A stretch of 40,671 nucleotides of DNA. Source: Terriglobia bacterium. Its GTDB lineage: Bacteria; Acidobacteriota; Terriglobia; Terriglobales; Acidobacteriaceae. A program made the position numbers and the translations under genes. Positions 17,351 through 25,873 of the stretch are shown in pieces. Where the stretch lies: assembly GCA_020072645.1 (NCBI GenBank), contig JAIQGK010000029.1:1-40671 (forward strand), given 5' to 3'. The notes under the pieces were generated by a model. The model saw only the letters and a list, made by a program, of their open reading frames with translations. It did no database searches and was not told the DNA's origin. The number at the start of each line of letters is the position of its first letter. Positions within the stretch are counted from its first letter, which is position 1.

Positions 17351-17472
17351 GGTGACACACTCCACCTAAAGGAATTGGCAAGACGCGATCTTATTTAGAC
17401 GTGCCTGAAGAAAACAGGTGAGTGTAGCTGGCAAGACTGAAAAGGGCAAATTTTAACGCCCGAGCCGTCGTC

Positions 17473-17640
17473 TCAGCGCGCGTAGAGTATTCCCGGTGGC
17501 CGCTGCGGTAGCGGCTGGGAACTCTCATGGCCTTTGAAATACCACAGAAGCAAGATCAGGAAGAAGACCACGACGAGCATAAAAATTCCGAAGTTGTGTC
17601 CCGCGGTATCAGAACGGCGCCCTTGGGAGCGTGGAGTCAT
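17473..17640 (-). CDS. Small single-pass membrane protein (55 residues)
   Basis: A short frame of 55 codons plus stop: a basic N-terminus ([11 protein letters not shown]), one strongly hydrophobic helix (about 18-35) and a Pro-rich tail ([10 protein letters not shown]). The basic-then-hydrophobic layout is typical of a real tail- or signal-anchored peptide and not of chance frames. No good ribosome site precedes the ATG, so the call is tentative. It lies between the S10 gene and the glycine-zipper gene, all on the minus strand. A competing plus-strand frame over the same DNA is highly charged and unconvincing. Confidence 0.5.
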   Translation of the reverse strand: MTPRSQGRRSDTAGHNFGIFMLVVVFFLILLLWYFKGHESSQPLPQRPPGILYAR

Positions 17641-17797
17641 AGTAACTTAGACGCGATTTCTGCGACTAAGTGTCGGTGGAAGACGAAACTTAAGGAAACT
17701 TTGCCCTTTAAAATATTTTGCGCTTGAGGCAACACTTAGGGCCATGAATGACGGTTATGACCTCTAACCGCGTCCATGGCCCTTCGATGTGATGGTC

Positions 17798-18541
17798 TTA
17801 GTGAGTTGGAACGACTAGATCGCGGTCAAGACGGACTTCAAGCTGCGTGCCTTTCTCCAGCTTCATCTCACCGCCTTTAAAGAGATAACTGGTTCCAGTT
17901 CCCAGACCAGCGCCCGCTGCAGCGCCAATAGCCGCGCCCTTTTTCCCGCCGATCACCGATCCAGAAACCGCGCCCACAGTTGCGCCAATAGCCGCATCAG
18001 TAATCACTTTTCTCTTGTCCGGACCTTTGCGGTAGACTTCGCCTTCTTCACCAGAGGCCTTGATGGAAGGATCTCCGGGAACGCCGGTGACGGTCCCAAT
18101 CAGCGGAACCCATCCGTTTCGGGTCTCGATTTCATCCAGCGCCAGCTGCATCTTGGAACCCGTAAAACCGTGTTCAAATCGGCCTACGTGGCCCTTGATT
18201 GTCCGGCCCTTGGGAATAATCAGTCCGCTGGGCGTCACCAGATCCTCACGAAGCTCGGCTTTAAAGTGCTTGCCGTCCTGCATCTTCTTAGTGTCAAGGG
18301 TATCTTTCAGCTTGATGATGAACCGTGATCCATCAGGAATAGCATTTGGCGCGCCATAGGTGGAAGAGGGGCTGCCCTGTCCTGGGTAAGCCGCCGGCCC
18401 TTGCTGCGGAGCCGGAGTATTTCTGTCATTAGGACGTGTCTTAAGAATCGGATCGTTGGGATTGCCGCTTTCCTGGCCAATCGCACCCAGACCAAGAATC
18501 AACACAACGGCACAAACGGAGGCTGCCCACTTTGCCTGCAT
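17798..18541 (-). CDS. Exported glycine-zipper protein
   Basis: 247 residues with a signal peptide (1-22). A Pro/Gly-rich linker (25-65) precedes a beta-rich domain (about 70-165, containing DGSRFIIKLKDTLDTK and LIIPKGRTIKGHVG), then a glycine zipper (about 180-220, GATVGAVSGSVIGGKKGAAI) and a last beta strand pair (LEVRLDRDLVVP). The IPKG-type strand turn recalls the C-terminal domain of VirB10/TrbI proteins, but no other secretion genes are nearby. Glycine zippers commonly oligomerise in membranes, so it is probably an outer-membrane or envelope-associated protein. GAGGTGGG lies about 8 nt upstream of the ATG. Confidence 0.75.
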   Translation of the reverse strand: MQAKWAASVCAVVLILGLGAIGQESGNPNDPILKTRPNDRNTPAPQQGPAAYPGQGSPSSTYGAPNAIPDGSRFIIKLKDTLDTKKMQDGKHFKAELREDLVTPSGLIIPKGRTIKGHVGRFEHGFTGSKMQLALDEIETRNGWVPLIGTVTGVPGDPSIKASGEEGEVYRKGPDKRKVITDAAIGATVGAVSGSVIGGKKGAAIGAAAGAGLGTGTSYLFKGGEMKLEKGTQLEVRLDRDLVVPTH

Positions 18542-18790
18542 GGCGTTCCCACCTCAATGGATTTATTAGAAGTCTTGACCCGTGAGATGCGCAAAAGTTC
18601 CAGAAATGCTGCTTTCGAATCCACAATTTTTGTAAAGCCAAGGCTCGTCCTAAGGGTGATCCCTGAATCCGGCCATCGGGTTCCAGGAATCAGGACATTA
18701 CCTAAGTAACTGGCCAGAAGTACAATTCGAGGCCATTTTGAAGCATCATATTGTCAGCAAGTGCCGATTCCCCCGGAAAGGGAATGTGAC

Positions 18791-19015
18791 ATGAAAAATT
18801 GGTTTCTGCCCGCAACACTGCTGGGCTTAAGTGGACTGGCGCTGGTATTCGCCAGCGAGAAGGGCCGCGAACGCGTTCGCCATTTTCTGGACGATTTGAT
18901 GGAACACGGCGATCCATTGGGCGAATTCAACAAGTTTTGTGAAGACCAACTGGAAGTGATCCAACAGAACCTGGATCGCGTGGCCAAAGCTCTGGAAGAG
19001 GCACAACCAGGCTAA
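18791..19015 (+). CDS. Small membrane-anchored protein, unknown function
   Basis: 74 residues from the ATG at 18791 (84 from an earlier frame start). One N-terminal hydrophobic helix (about 3-18) is followed by an amphipathic, acidic helical tail (EKGRERVRHFLDDLMEHG...). The layout resembles YtxH-like small stress proteins, but similarity cannot be established by eye. A GGAAAGGGAAT stretch before the ATG can act as ribosome site. Its stop overlaps the stop of the convergent dehydratase gene. Confidence 0.6.
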   Translation: MKNWFLPATLLGLSGLALVFASEKGRERVRHFLDDLMEHGDPLGEFNKFCEDQLEVIQQNLDRVAKALEEAQPG

Positions 19016-19296
19016 CCAGCTATTTTGTTGATCGTGCCGGCCATCCGAACGTCACGTTGTGTCACGCCCCCTGAATCATGTGACACCAGCGCCATAGTGA
19101 CCGTGTTGTAGCGAATATCGATGTCAGGATGGTGGTTGGCCTGTTCCGCCGCCTCAGCAATTTTGTTTACGAACTGCATTGCCGCTTTGAAGTCAGGAAA
19201 ACGGAAGACCCGCTGAATCGCGTTCCCGTTACGTTGCCAGCCATTCAAAGAAGTGAGTTCCTTCTGGATTTCTGCATCCGTGAGTACAGCCGCCAT
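19012..19296 (-). CDS. Pterin-4a-carbinolamine dehydratase
   Basis: 94 residues, the usual length. It dehydrates 4a-hydroxytetrahydrobiopterin in the recycling of the pterin cofactor used by aromatic amino acid hydroxylases. The active-site motif EQANHHPDID (H55, H56) is followed by H73 in LVSHDSGGVTQRD, giving the three expected His. Start chosen at the ATG 5 nt after AAGGTG. No phenylalanine hydroxylase is in the window, so the partner may lie elsewhere; in some bacteria the protein acts in molybdopterin or folate metabolism. Confidence 0.92.
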   Translation of the reverse strand: MAAVLTDAEIQKELTSLNGWQRNGNAIQRVFRFPDFKAAMQFVNKIAEAAEQANHHPDIDIRYNTVTMALVSHDSGGVTQRDVRMAGTINKIAG

Positions 19297-19414
19297 AGAG
19301 CACCTTTCCAATCTAAGTAAGCAGTGATTTTAGTGCCTCCGCCGGAAAAATGCAGCACTGCGGGGTATTCACATTCGGGATTGAAAATCGTATCGAAGGC
19401 AGGGGGAATTGAGA

Positions 19415-20533
19415 TTAAGTGGTGCGGCTTGTGCCGGCCAGTGCCGCGACTTGCTTCATGGGATAGGTGAAATGATCAATCTGGGAATTGATCTCCTTGC
19501 GAAGATCTTCCCAGATGGTATCGGGCATTTCCAGGAAGACACGCACGACTTCCGGATCAAACTGGCGGCCGGAGAACCGCTCTACCTCTTCACGAGCCAC
19601 CTGAATCGTTTGGGCCGCGCGATAAGGCCGGTCAGAGGTGATGGCATCCAGCGTGTCCGCAATAGAGAAAATACGTGCGCCCAGAGGTATGCTTTGCCCA
19701 CTCAAGCCGCGCGGGTAACCCGTACCGTCAAAACGTTCCTGATGGGAGTACACAATTTCAGAGGCTTCAGACAGGAACGGAATCTTCTTGAGCATCTGGT
19801 ATCCGCGGAAGCAGTGCTCACGCATGATTTCCGTTTCAGCTTCAGTGAGCGCGCCCGGCTTGCGCAGGATAGCGTCTGGAATGGCCATTTTGCCGATGTC
19901 ATGCAGGAAGGCGCCGCGGGCGATGACACGAATCTTGTCACCTGAAAGCCCCATCGCCCGGGCGATGGCGATGGTAAACGCCGTAACCCGTTTAGAGTGA
20001 CCTTCGGTTTCCGCATCTTTCAGATCAAGGGCATCGCCCAGAGCTTCCAGCGTGATGTCATAGGAGCGCTCAAGATCGGTCATGGCCTGGCGAAGCTGCT
20101 CCGTGCGGGCCGCAACCAGGGACTCAAGATTCGACTGATAAGCCCGGTTTTCCAGTTTTAAGCGGCGATGCTCCAGGGCTCGCCGCACCATGGCCAGAAG
20201 TTGCTCACGCTCAAAGGGTTTCAGTAGATAATCATACGCGCCATTGCGGATGGCCGCCAGCGCTACTGAAATGTCATGGACCGCGGTGACCATAATCACC
20301 GGCATGTCTGGGTATTTTTCTTTCGAGCGCTCAAGTAAAGCGATTCCGTCGAGTTCCGCCATCATAAGGTCAGACAGCATCAATTCGAACTCGCCGGTCG
20401 AATTTAGAATGGCCAGGGCTTCCATGCCGGACGCTGCCTGCCGGGTCTTGTACCCCGCGGCATTCAGCATGGAAGAGATGATCTCCCGGATCGGCTCTTC
20501 GTCGTCCACAACCAATATGCGCTCTGTGGCCAT
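19415..20533 (-). CDS. Response regulator with HD-GYP phosphodiesterase domain
   Basis: 372 residues. Receiver domain 1-122 with acidic pocket DDE (10-12), phospho-acceptor D55 and K105. A coiled linker (122-160) leads to an HD-GYP domain (160-360) with H211-D212 in FLHDIGK, H264 in YSHQERFDGTGYP and the GYP signature at 272-274. HD-GYP domains hydrolyse cyclic di-GMP to GMP or pGpG, so phosphorylation probably tunes c-di-GMP levels. It is divergent from the hybrid kinase gene at 20686 with 152 bp between, which makes that kinase a likely partner. Confidence 0.93.
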   Translation of the reverse strand: MATERILVVDDEEPIREIISSMLNAAGYKTRQAASGMEALAILNSTGEFELMLSDLMMAELDGIALLERSKEKYPDMPVIMVTAVHDISVALAAIRNGAYDYLLKPFEREQLLAMVRRALEHRRLKLENRAYQSNLESLVAARTEQLRQAMTDLERSYDITLEALGDALDLKDAETEGHSKRVTAFTIAIARAMGLSGDKIRVIARGAFLHDIGKMAIPDAILRKPGALTEAETEIMREHCFRGYQMLKKIPFLSEASEIVYSHQERFDGTGYPRGLSGQSIPLGARIFSIADTLDAITSDRPYRAAQTIQVAREEVERFSGRQFDPEVVRVFLEMPDTIWEDLRKEINSQIDHFTYPMKQVAALAGTSRTT

Positions 20534-20685
20534 TTCGGAAAGTTTACCTGTGGGGGAGCATTAATGTAACCCAGAGTTCCAGAAAATACAATGGTACTAG
20601 CACCTTAAAAAAGGGCTGAAAACCGGGAATCCATGGTATACAGAGATTACCCCTACTCGGACCAAGAAACCCAGTTGAATAGACC
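20534..20685. promoter_or_regulatory. Divergent promoter region of the two-component pair
   Basis: A 152-bp gap between the HD-GYP regulator (minus) and the hybrid kinase (plus). TATACA at 20637-20642 could be a -10 for the kinase with a poor CTGAAA at 20616-20621 (15-bp spacing). Neither gene has a clear ribosome site. Both promoters must lie here, but only their presence, not position, is well supported. Confidence 0.35.
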
Positions 20686-23600
20686 ATGAACCTAACCCTC
20701 CAATCGGCATTTCTGGCTGAAATGTCGACATTGTTGATCCTGCTGGCAGGCGCAATACTTTTGTACAGCAGTTTCCGGGAAAAATACCTGGTTCCATGGA
20801 TAGCTGGTTGGAGCGTGCTCACCGTCTCCAAAGTGTTTCTGGCCATGAGCGCTTCCAGCTCCGGCCGACCGCTTTGGGCCGCTCTGGCTTACAGCACGCA
20901 CATCATTGCGGTTGGGCTTTTCGCTGCCGCGGTTTTCTTCTACGTTTCGCATCAAAAGCTGCTGTTGCCGGCCGTAATTGCCCTGAGCGCCGCATTGCCT
21001 CTGGAAATTGCCTACTCTTTGTGGCGACCCTATCCGGGGCTGCACTATACCGCGTTCGCTCTTTGTTCAGCCGTTGGAATCATCGCTTCAACCCAGCTTG
21101 TTCGTTTTGCCTGGGGCAGGGCCAGCCTGGGGCGCTGGCTGCTGGCCGTGATGCTGGTTCTGTTGCATCTAGATACGGCGGGTCATGTCCATCAAATTGT
21201 GGGCACCGACTTAGTATTGGATTTACTGCTGGGACTGGGCATGATGACAATCGTGCTGGAAGATTCCCGGACCCAGGTGCAGAGGCTTGACGCGCTCAAT
21301 ACCATCACGCATCAGATTTCCGACTCGCGTGAATTTGATCCCACAGTTGGCACCATTCTGGAAGAACTCAGAAGATTGACGCGAGCGAAAGCCGCATGGT
21401 TTCGCACGCTTAGCGGTGGCAGACTGGAGTTGGCCGCCCACATCGGGCTCTCACAGGCTTTCGTGGACAGAGTTACAACCATTGAAACGGCCCGAAGCGT
21501 GAGCGGCTTTGCTCTGCGTGAAGGCGAGGTTTACGTTCTTCGGGCGGCCGAATCAATACCAGAGATCCGTGCAGCGCTGGCCAGTGAAGGAATGCATCAT
21601 CTTTTGCTCGTACCGGTGGAAGGGAAGAATTCGCCGGTTGGCATGTTTGTTCTGGGCATGCCCCGGTTCCGCGAATATACCGTACCCGAAAAGAAATTTC
21701 TCAAGCTGGCAGGCAAACAGCTGGGAATGGCGGCGGAGAATCGCCAACTGCTGCAACAACTGGTGCATTCACGCAATGAATGGGCGAGCACGTTTGACTC
21801 TATCCCGGACTGCATTCTTGTCCATGACCTGAACTACCGGATTTTGCGGGCCAACGGCGCTTTGCTGGGAAGGCTGCAGCGCACTCGGGATGAAGTTGTG
21901 CACAACCTTTGTAAAGAGGTATTGCCGGGCGCGGCCACCAACTGGAGCGGATGCCCTTATTGCGCGCACGCTGATTGTGCCGGGGAAGAAGATCCGTGCT
22001 TTGGCGGCTATTCCGTGGTTTCCACATCGGCGTACACGGGTGAAGATCACGCCCGGGTAGGCACGGTGCATGTGATCAAGGACATTACAGAGTCCAGAGC
22101 GGCTGAGGAACGCTTCACCTCACTCTTTAACCACATGCATGAGGGCGTGTTCCTTTCCACGCCGGAAGGTAACATTCTGGACTGCAATGAAGCATTTGTG
22201 CGCATGCTGGGCTATGACAGCAAAGAGGAGATACTTAAGCTGGATGTGGCACAGTCTGTTTACGTGGATACAGAAGACCGGAAGAAATTCCTGAGCGAAA
22301 TCTCACGGCAGGGCTTTGTAAGAAATTTTGAGCTCCTGCTGCGCTGCAAAGATGGACGCAAGATTACCGTGATTGAGAGCAGCTTTGCCACGCGCGCTCC
22401 CAGCGGCAAGATTGAGCGCTACCAGGGCGTGGTGCTGGATGTAACGGAAATGAAGCGCGCGGAAGACGAGATCCGGCGGCGCAATCGCGAGTTATACGTG
22501 CTGAATAATATCGCGGTCACGTTTAACCAGTCTTTTGACCTGGACGAAATTCTGCAATTGATCATGCTGCAGATGGTGGAGCTGTTCTCCACCGACACGG
22601 CTGCCGTTTACCTGTTCGATGAGGAAACGAACACGCTCAATAAGAAATCCTCCTACGGGCACCGCACCACCTGGGCGGTGGAAAGCGAAAGTGTTGTACT
22701 GCCGCCGGCATTTATCGATTTAGTCAAGGCCAAACATGCAGAGATTATCGATCAACAAGACCTGCCGCGCTTGCCTGATGTGCTGCAAAGAGCGGTAGAG
22801 CTGGAAGGCCTGCGTTCATGGCTTTGGGTGGTCTTGTGGCGTAAGGACCGGATTCTGGGCGTGCTGGCCACCAGCAGCCGGGCTGCGCGTGAGTTTTCCC
22901 GGTCTGAGCAAGGCGTGATGATTGCCGTGGGCCGCCAACTGGCCACCACTATTGAAAAAGTGCAGCTCTACAACGAGACCAGGCAAGCTTATGAAGACCT
23001 ACGCCGGACGCAGGAACAATTGTTGCAAAGCGAGAAGATGTCCGCCGTGGGACAACTGATTTCAGGTGTGGCCCACGAGTTGAACAATCCTCTGACCGCG
23101 ATTCTTGGATACACACAATTACTGGAAAGCGAAAAACTGGAACCACGAATAGAAGAATTCATCCAGAAGCTGCGTAAACAGGCGCAGAGGACGCAGAGGA
23201 TCGTGCAGAACCTGCTGTCATTTGCGCGCCAGCACAAGCCGCAGCGGGTGCACGTGGATTTGCGCAGCGTTATTGAGGATACGATTGCGCTTCGCGACTA
23301 CGATCTGAAGGTCAACAACATCAGAGTGGAACGGGAATTTGAAGCCGTGTTGCCCTCGGTGGTGGCTGATCCGCATCAGCTTGAGCAGGTCTATCTCAAC
23401 ATCATCAACAATGCGGCCGACGCAATGATGGAAAGCGGGCGCGGAGGCCAGTTGCGCGTTAGCATCGCCACGGAGAACGGAAGCGTAGTCACGTCGTTCC
23501 ATGATTCGGGGCCAGGAATTTATGATCCGAAACACGTTTTTGATCCTTTCTATACCACCAAGCGCGTGGGTAAAGGCACAGGACTGGGTCTGAGCATCTG

Positions 23601-24144
23601 CTACGGGATTGTGAAGGAGCACGGCGGCGAGATTTCCGCGCAGAACCATCCTGCCGGCGGCGCGCTGCTGCAAGTACGATTGCCGGTTGCTGTTGGGGAG
23701 AAGCCAGTCACGGAGCGCGAGCGCATTGTGGCGCGGCGGGAATCACGGCTGGAAGGCAATGTGCTGCTGGTGGACGATGAAGAAGCGGTGCTCGACTTTG
23801 AGCGGGAAGTTCTAAGCGCCGCGGGCCTGCAAGTAGTCACCGTTTGCTCAGGCGCGGATGCGGTGGACTGCTTGAAAAACGAGGATTTCGACATCCTGTT
23901 GCTCGACAGCAAGATTCCAGGAACATGGTCCAGCGAGCAGGTTTTCCAGTGGATGCAACAAAATCGTCCGGAACTGGTGCCGCGGACCGTGTTTGTTCTT
24001 TCCGATGTATCTGATCCGAGCGTTCGCACTTTTGTGGACTCCACCAAGATATTCTGCCTGGTAAAACCTTTTGAGGTTTCCGATCTGCTCGCGGTGGTGC
24101 GCCGCGCGTTGCGCCGAGTCAGGGCCGCATCAGCTTCGCATTAA
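20686..24144 (+). CDS. Membrane-bound hybrid sensor histidine kinase (7TM-GAF-PAS-PAS-GAF-HisKA-HATPase-REC)
   Basis: 1152 residues. An N-terminal block of about seven helices (8-195) is followed by a GAF domain (about 205-355), a Cys-containing PAS domain (about 360-465), a second PAS domain (about 470-590), a second GAF domain (about 600-760), the dimerisation domain with phospho-acceptor H797 in GVAHELNNPL, an ATPase domain (DPHQLEQVYLNIINNA, DSGPGIYD, GTGLGLSI) and a C-terminal receiver (LLVDDEE, D1074 in LLDSKIPG, LVKPF). It probably phosphorylates its own receiver and the adjacent HD-GYP regulator. The stop overlaps the stop of the convergent oxidoreductase gene. Confidence 0.93.
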   Translation: MNLTLQSAFLAEMSTLLILLAGAILLYSSFREKYLVPWIAGWSVLTVSKVFLAMSASSSGRPLWAALAYSTHIIAVGLFAAAVFFYVSHQKLLLPAVIALSAALPLEIAYSLWRPYPGLHYTAFALCSAVGIIASTQLVRFAWGRASLGRWLLAVMLVLLHLDTAGHVHQIVGTDLVLDLLLGLGMMTIVLEDSRTQVQRLDALNTITHQISDSREFDPTVGTILEELRRLTRAKAAWFRTLSGGRLELAAHIGLSQAFVDRVTTIETARSVSGFALREGEVYVLRAAESIPEIRAALASEGMHHLLLVPVEGKNSPVGMFVLGMPRFREYTVPEKKFLKLAGKQLGMAAENRQLLQQLVHSRNEWASTFDSIPDCILVHDLNYRILRANGALLGRLQRTRDEVVHNLCKEVLPGAATNWSGCPYCAHADCAGEEDPCFGGYSVVSTSAYTGEDHARVGTVHVIKDITESRAAEERFTSLFNHMHEGVFLSTPEGNILDCNEAFVRMLGYDSKEEILKLDVAQSVYVDTEDRKKFLSEISRQGFVRNFELLLRCKDGRKITVIESSFATRAPSGKIERYQGVVLDVTEMKRAEDEIRRRNRELYVLNNIAVTFNQSFDLDEILQLIMLQMVELFSTDTAAVYLFDEETNTLNKKSSYGHRTTWAVESESVVLPPAFIDLVKAKHAEIIDQQDLPRLPDVLQRAVELEGLRSWLWVVLWRKDRILGVLATSSRAAREFSRSEQGVMIAVGRQLATTIEKVQLYNETRQAYEDLRRTQEQLLQSEKMSAVGQLISGVAHELNNPLTAILGYTQLLESEKLEPRIEEFIQKLRKQAQRTQRIVQNLLSFARQHKPQRVHVDLRSVIEDTIALRDYDLKVNNIRVEREFEAVLPSVVADPHQLEQVYLNIINNAADAMMESGRGGQLRVSIATENGSVVTSFHDSGPGIYDPKHVFDPFYTTKRVGKGTGLGLSICYGIVKEHGGEISAQNHPAGGALLQVRLPVAVGEKPVTERERIVARRESRLEGNVLLVDDEEAVLDFEREVLSAAGLQVVTVCSGADAVDCLKNEDFDILLLDSKIPGTWSSEQVFQWMQQNRPELVPRTVFVLSDVSDPSVRTFVDSTKIFCLVKPFEVSDLLAVVRRALRRVRAASASH

Positions 24145-25214
24145 CGCGCTCTCGTTCCCCTAACCAGTATCCTTCCCACCCCAGGCACAGCCGCGCACGT
24201 TAATGCGGCGCTACGAATCCACCTGGGGGCAGCCAAGGCCCTGCGTAGGCGGGCAGCGTTGCGAAATGCCGGCGCAAACCGCTGACGATATGCCGCGCGA
24301 TATTGCTGGTGCGCCTGCTTCAATAGACACGATCCTTGCAAAAGGGGAAGAATGGATTGGGCGGCGAGCGTTCCGCTTTGCAGAGCCAGAGAGATCCCGT
24401 CGCCCGCGAACGGATCAATAAATCCGGCGGCATCGCCCGCAAGGAACATGCCGTCCGATTCAGTCTCCGGCTCGTGGAAATAAAGCGGCGAAGTGGTAAC
24501 CGATGGAAACAATGGCTGCCAGGCGCGGCTTCGCTGGTACAAGTGTGGTTCTTTGGTGAAAACATCTTCCAGTGTGTGTGCCGCATCGGCGCGGACCATG
24601 GCGCAGGCATTGATTGAATTTGGTCCAACAGGCGTCACTCCGCAATAGCCGCCGGGAAAAAAATGAAGATCGACCGTTTGCGGTGGTGAGGGCTCAGTGA
24701 AATGCGCTTTCAGGCCGATCCACCTGTCTTTTCCAGCAACATCAAATTGCGTGAGCTTTGACCATCGTCCAGTGGCATTTACCACCGCACGCGTAGAATA
24801 TGTGTTTTCCGCTGTGCGGACGTGGAAAATCGTGTTCTGCTGCACCTCGACAACTGCAACGCCTTCATGCGCTGTTACGCCCGCGCTCTTTGCTGCTGCA
24901 AAAAGCGCTGGGTCAAGATCGAAACGCGGAATACTTTGCGCGGCGGGAGAGACAGGAATCACGAGAGTCTTATTGTCCAGAAATATCCGCGACGAGACGA
25001 CCTGCGGGCAAGATTGAAACCTGCCATCTTCGAGGAAGCCATTCAGCAGTCCCAAAGATTCCGGTGATACAAATTCACCGCAGACCTTCTGCCGTGGGAA
25101 GCGATCTTTTTCCAGAAGCAACACCTTCGCCCCCACACGCGCAGCGGTAATCGCGCAGGCAGAGCCTGCCGGTCCCGCCCCGACAACGATCAGATCAAAT
25201 TGGGCTGCTTCCAA
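24141..25214 (-). CDS. FAD-dependent oxidoreductase (geranylgeranyl reductase / FixC-like)
   Basis: 357 residues. The Rossmann motif VVGAGPAGSACAITAARVGA (11-30) binds FAD, PRQKVCGEFVSPE follows the family's conserved Cys-Gly-Glu region, and FLAGDAAGFIDPFAGDGI is the second FAD motif. Such flavoproteins reduce or hydroxylate polyprenyl, quinone or polyketide substrates. It is the last gene of an operon and its start overlaps the methyltransferase stop by 25 nt. In other bacteria this pair often follows a type III polyketide synthase, but none is seen here. Length is slightly short for geranylgeranyl reductases. Confidence 0.87.
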   Translation of the reverse strand: MEAAQFDLIVVGAGPAGSACAITAARVGAKVLLLEKDRFPRQKVCGEFVSPESLGLLNGFLEDGRFQSCPQVVSSRIFLDNKTLVIPVSPAAQSIPRFDLDPALFAAAKSAGVTAHEGVAVVEVQQNTIFHVRTAENTYSTRAVVNATGRWSKLTQFDVAGKDRWIGLKAHFTEPSPPQTVDLHFFPGGYCGVTPVGPNSINACAMVRADAAHTLEDVFTKEPHLYQRSRAWQPLFPSVTTSPLYFHEPETESDGMFLAGDAAGFIDPFAGDGISLALQSGTLAAQSILPLLQGSCLLKQAHQQYRAAYRQRFAPAFRNAARLRRALAAPRWIRSAALTCAAVPGVGRILVRGTRAR

Positions 25215-25870
25215 ACGATCACTCCCATGCGGTAAAGGAAAAACTTTCTGATCTCGATGTTTTCTGCCGCCGCGACTGGAGCCAATATCCGCCTAACCTC
25301 GTCCACAGTGTAAGCCCGTTTCACGGAGGCCACTGCATCATGCCGGGTGATGCGGCTGCGGTACAGAGGCATGCCAAGATATCCGAGCGCAAGGTGCAGC
25401 GGATGACGTTGCAGGTCGTGAACGAGAAACGCATGGCGCGCCACGCGCAGGCCTTCGCGGACGAATCGAACAATCTCCGCGGGCTCAAGGTGATGCAAAA
25501 AGAGGGAGCAGCCCACGGCGTCAAAGCTGTTGTCGCGGAAAGGAAGCGCCAGCGCGTCCCCGCAGACGGCAGGGTGAGTGTTGCCAAGATGTGTGGGAGC
25601 GCGGTCCAGAATGACCGGTTGTGACACAATGCCTGATCGAGCCAGGGCACTCTGAGTTTGCGTGGCAACATATCCTTCACTGCCGGCCACGTCAATCCAG
25701 GAAATTTGCTCTAGTCCGCGCTTCAGCGCCACCCGGCGCAGCAAGCTGGACATGGTATGCACGCCGCCAAACCAGCTATTGAACATGCGCAGGTCTTGCA
25801 GGGAACCCGCTACTTCGGCGGGCGTACCGGCGTCGCTATCGAGCAGTTCTTCCACCACGACGCGCTTCAT
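25190..25870 (-). CDS. Class I SAM-dependent methyltransferase
   Basis: 226 residues. The core motif I is WIDVAGSEGYVA (about 58-69), with ALPFRDNSFDAVGCSLFLHHL as motifs II-III in UbiE-like methyltransferases. The N-terminus (LQDLRMFNSWFGG) is the helix that caps the substrate pocket. The substrate is probably a small lipophilic or polyketide-like molecule given the flavoenzyme and exporter in the same operon. It begins 3 nt after the exporter's stop codon, a spacing that indicates coupled translation. Confidence 0.87.
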   Translation of the reverse strand: MKRVVVEELLDSDAGTPAEVAGSLQDLRMFNSWFGGVHTMSSLLRRVALKRGLEQISWIDVAGSEGYVATQTQSALARSGIVSQPVILDRAPTHLGNTHPAVCGDALALPFRDNSFDAVGCSLFLHHLEPAEIVRFVREGLRVARHAFLVHDLQRHPLHLALGYLGMPLYRSRITRHDAVASVKRAYTVDEVRRILAPVAAAENIEIRKFFLYRMGVIVWKQPNLI

Positions 25871-25873
25871 GCG

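Noticed and set aside
17527-17727. 66-codon plus-strand frame
   Set aside because: Highly charged and non-descript; the opposite strand holds a more protein-like 55-residue membrane frame.
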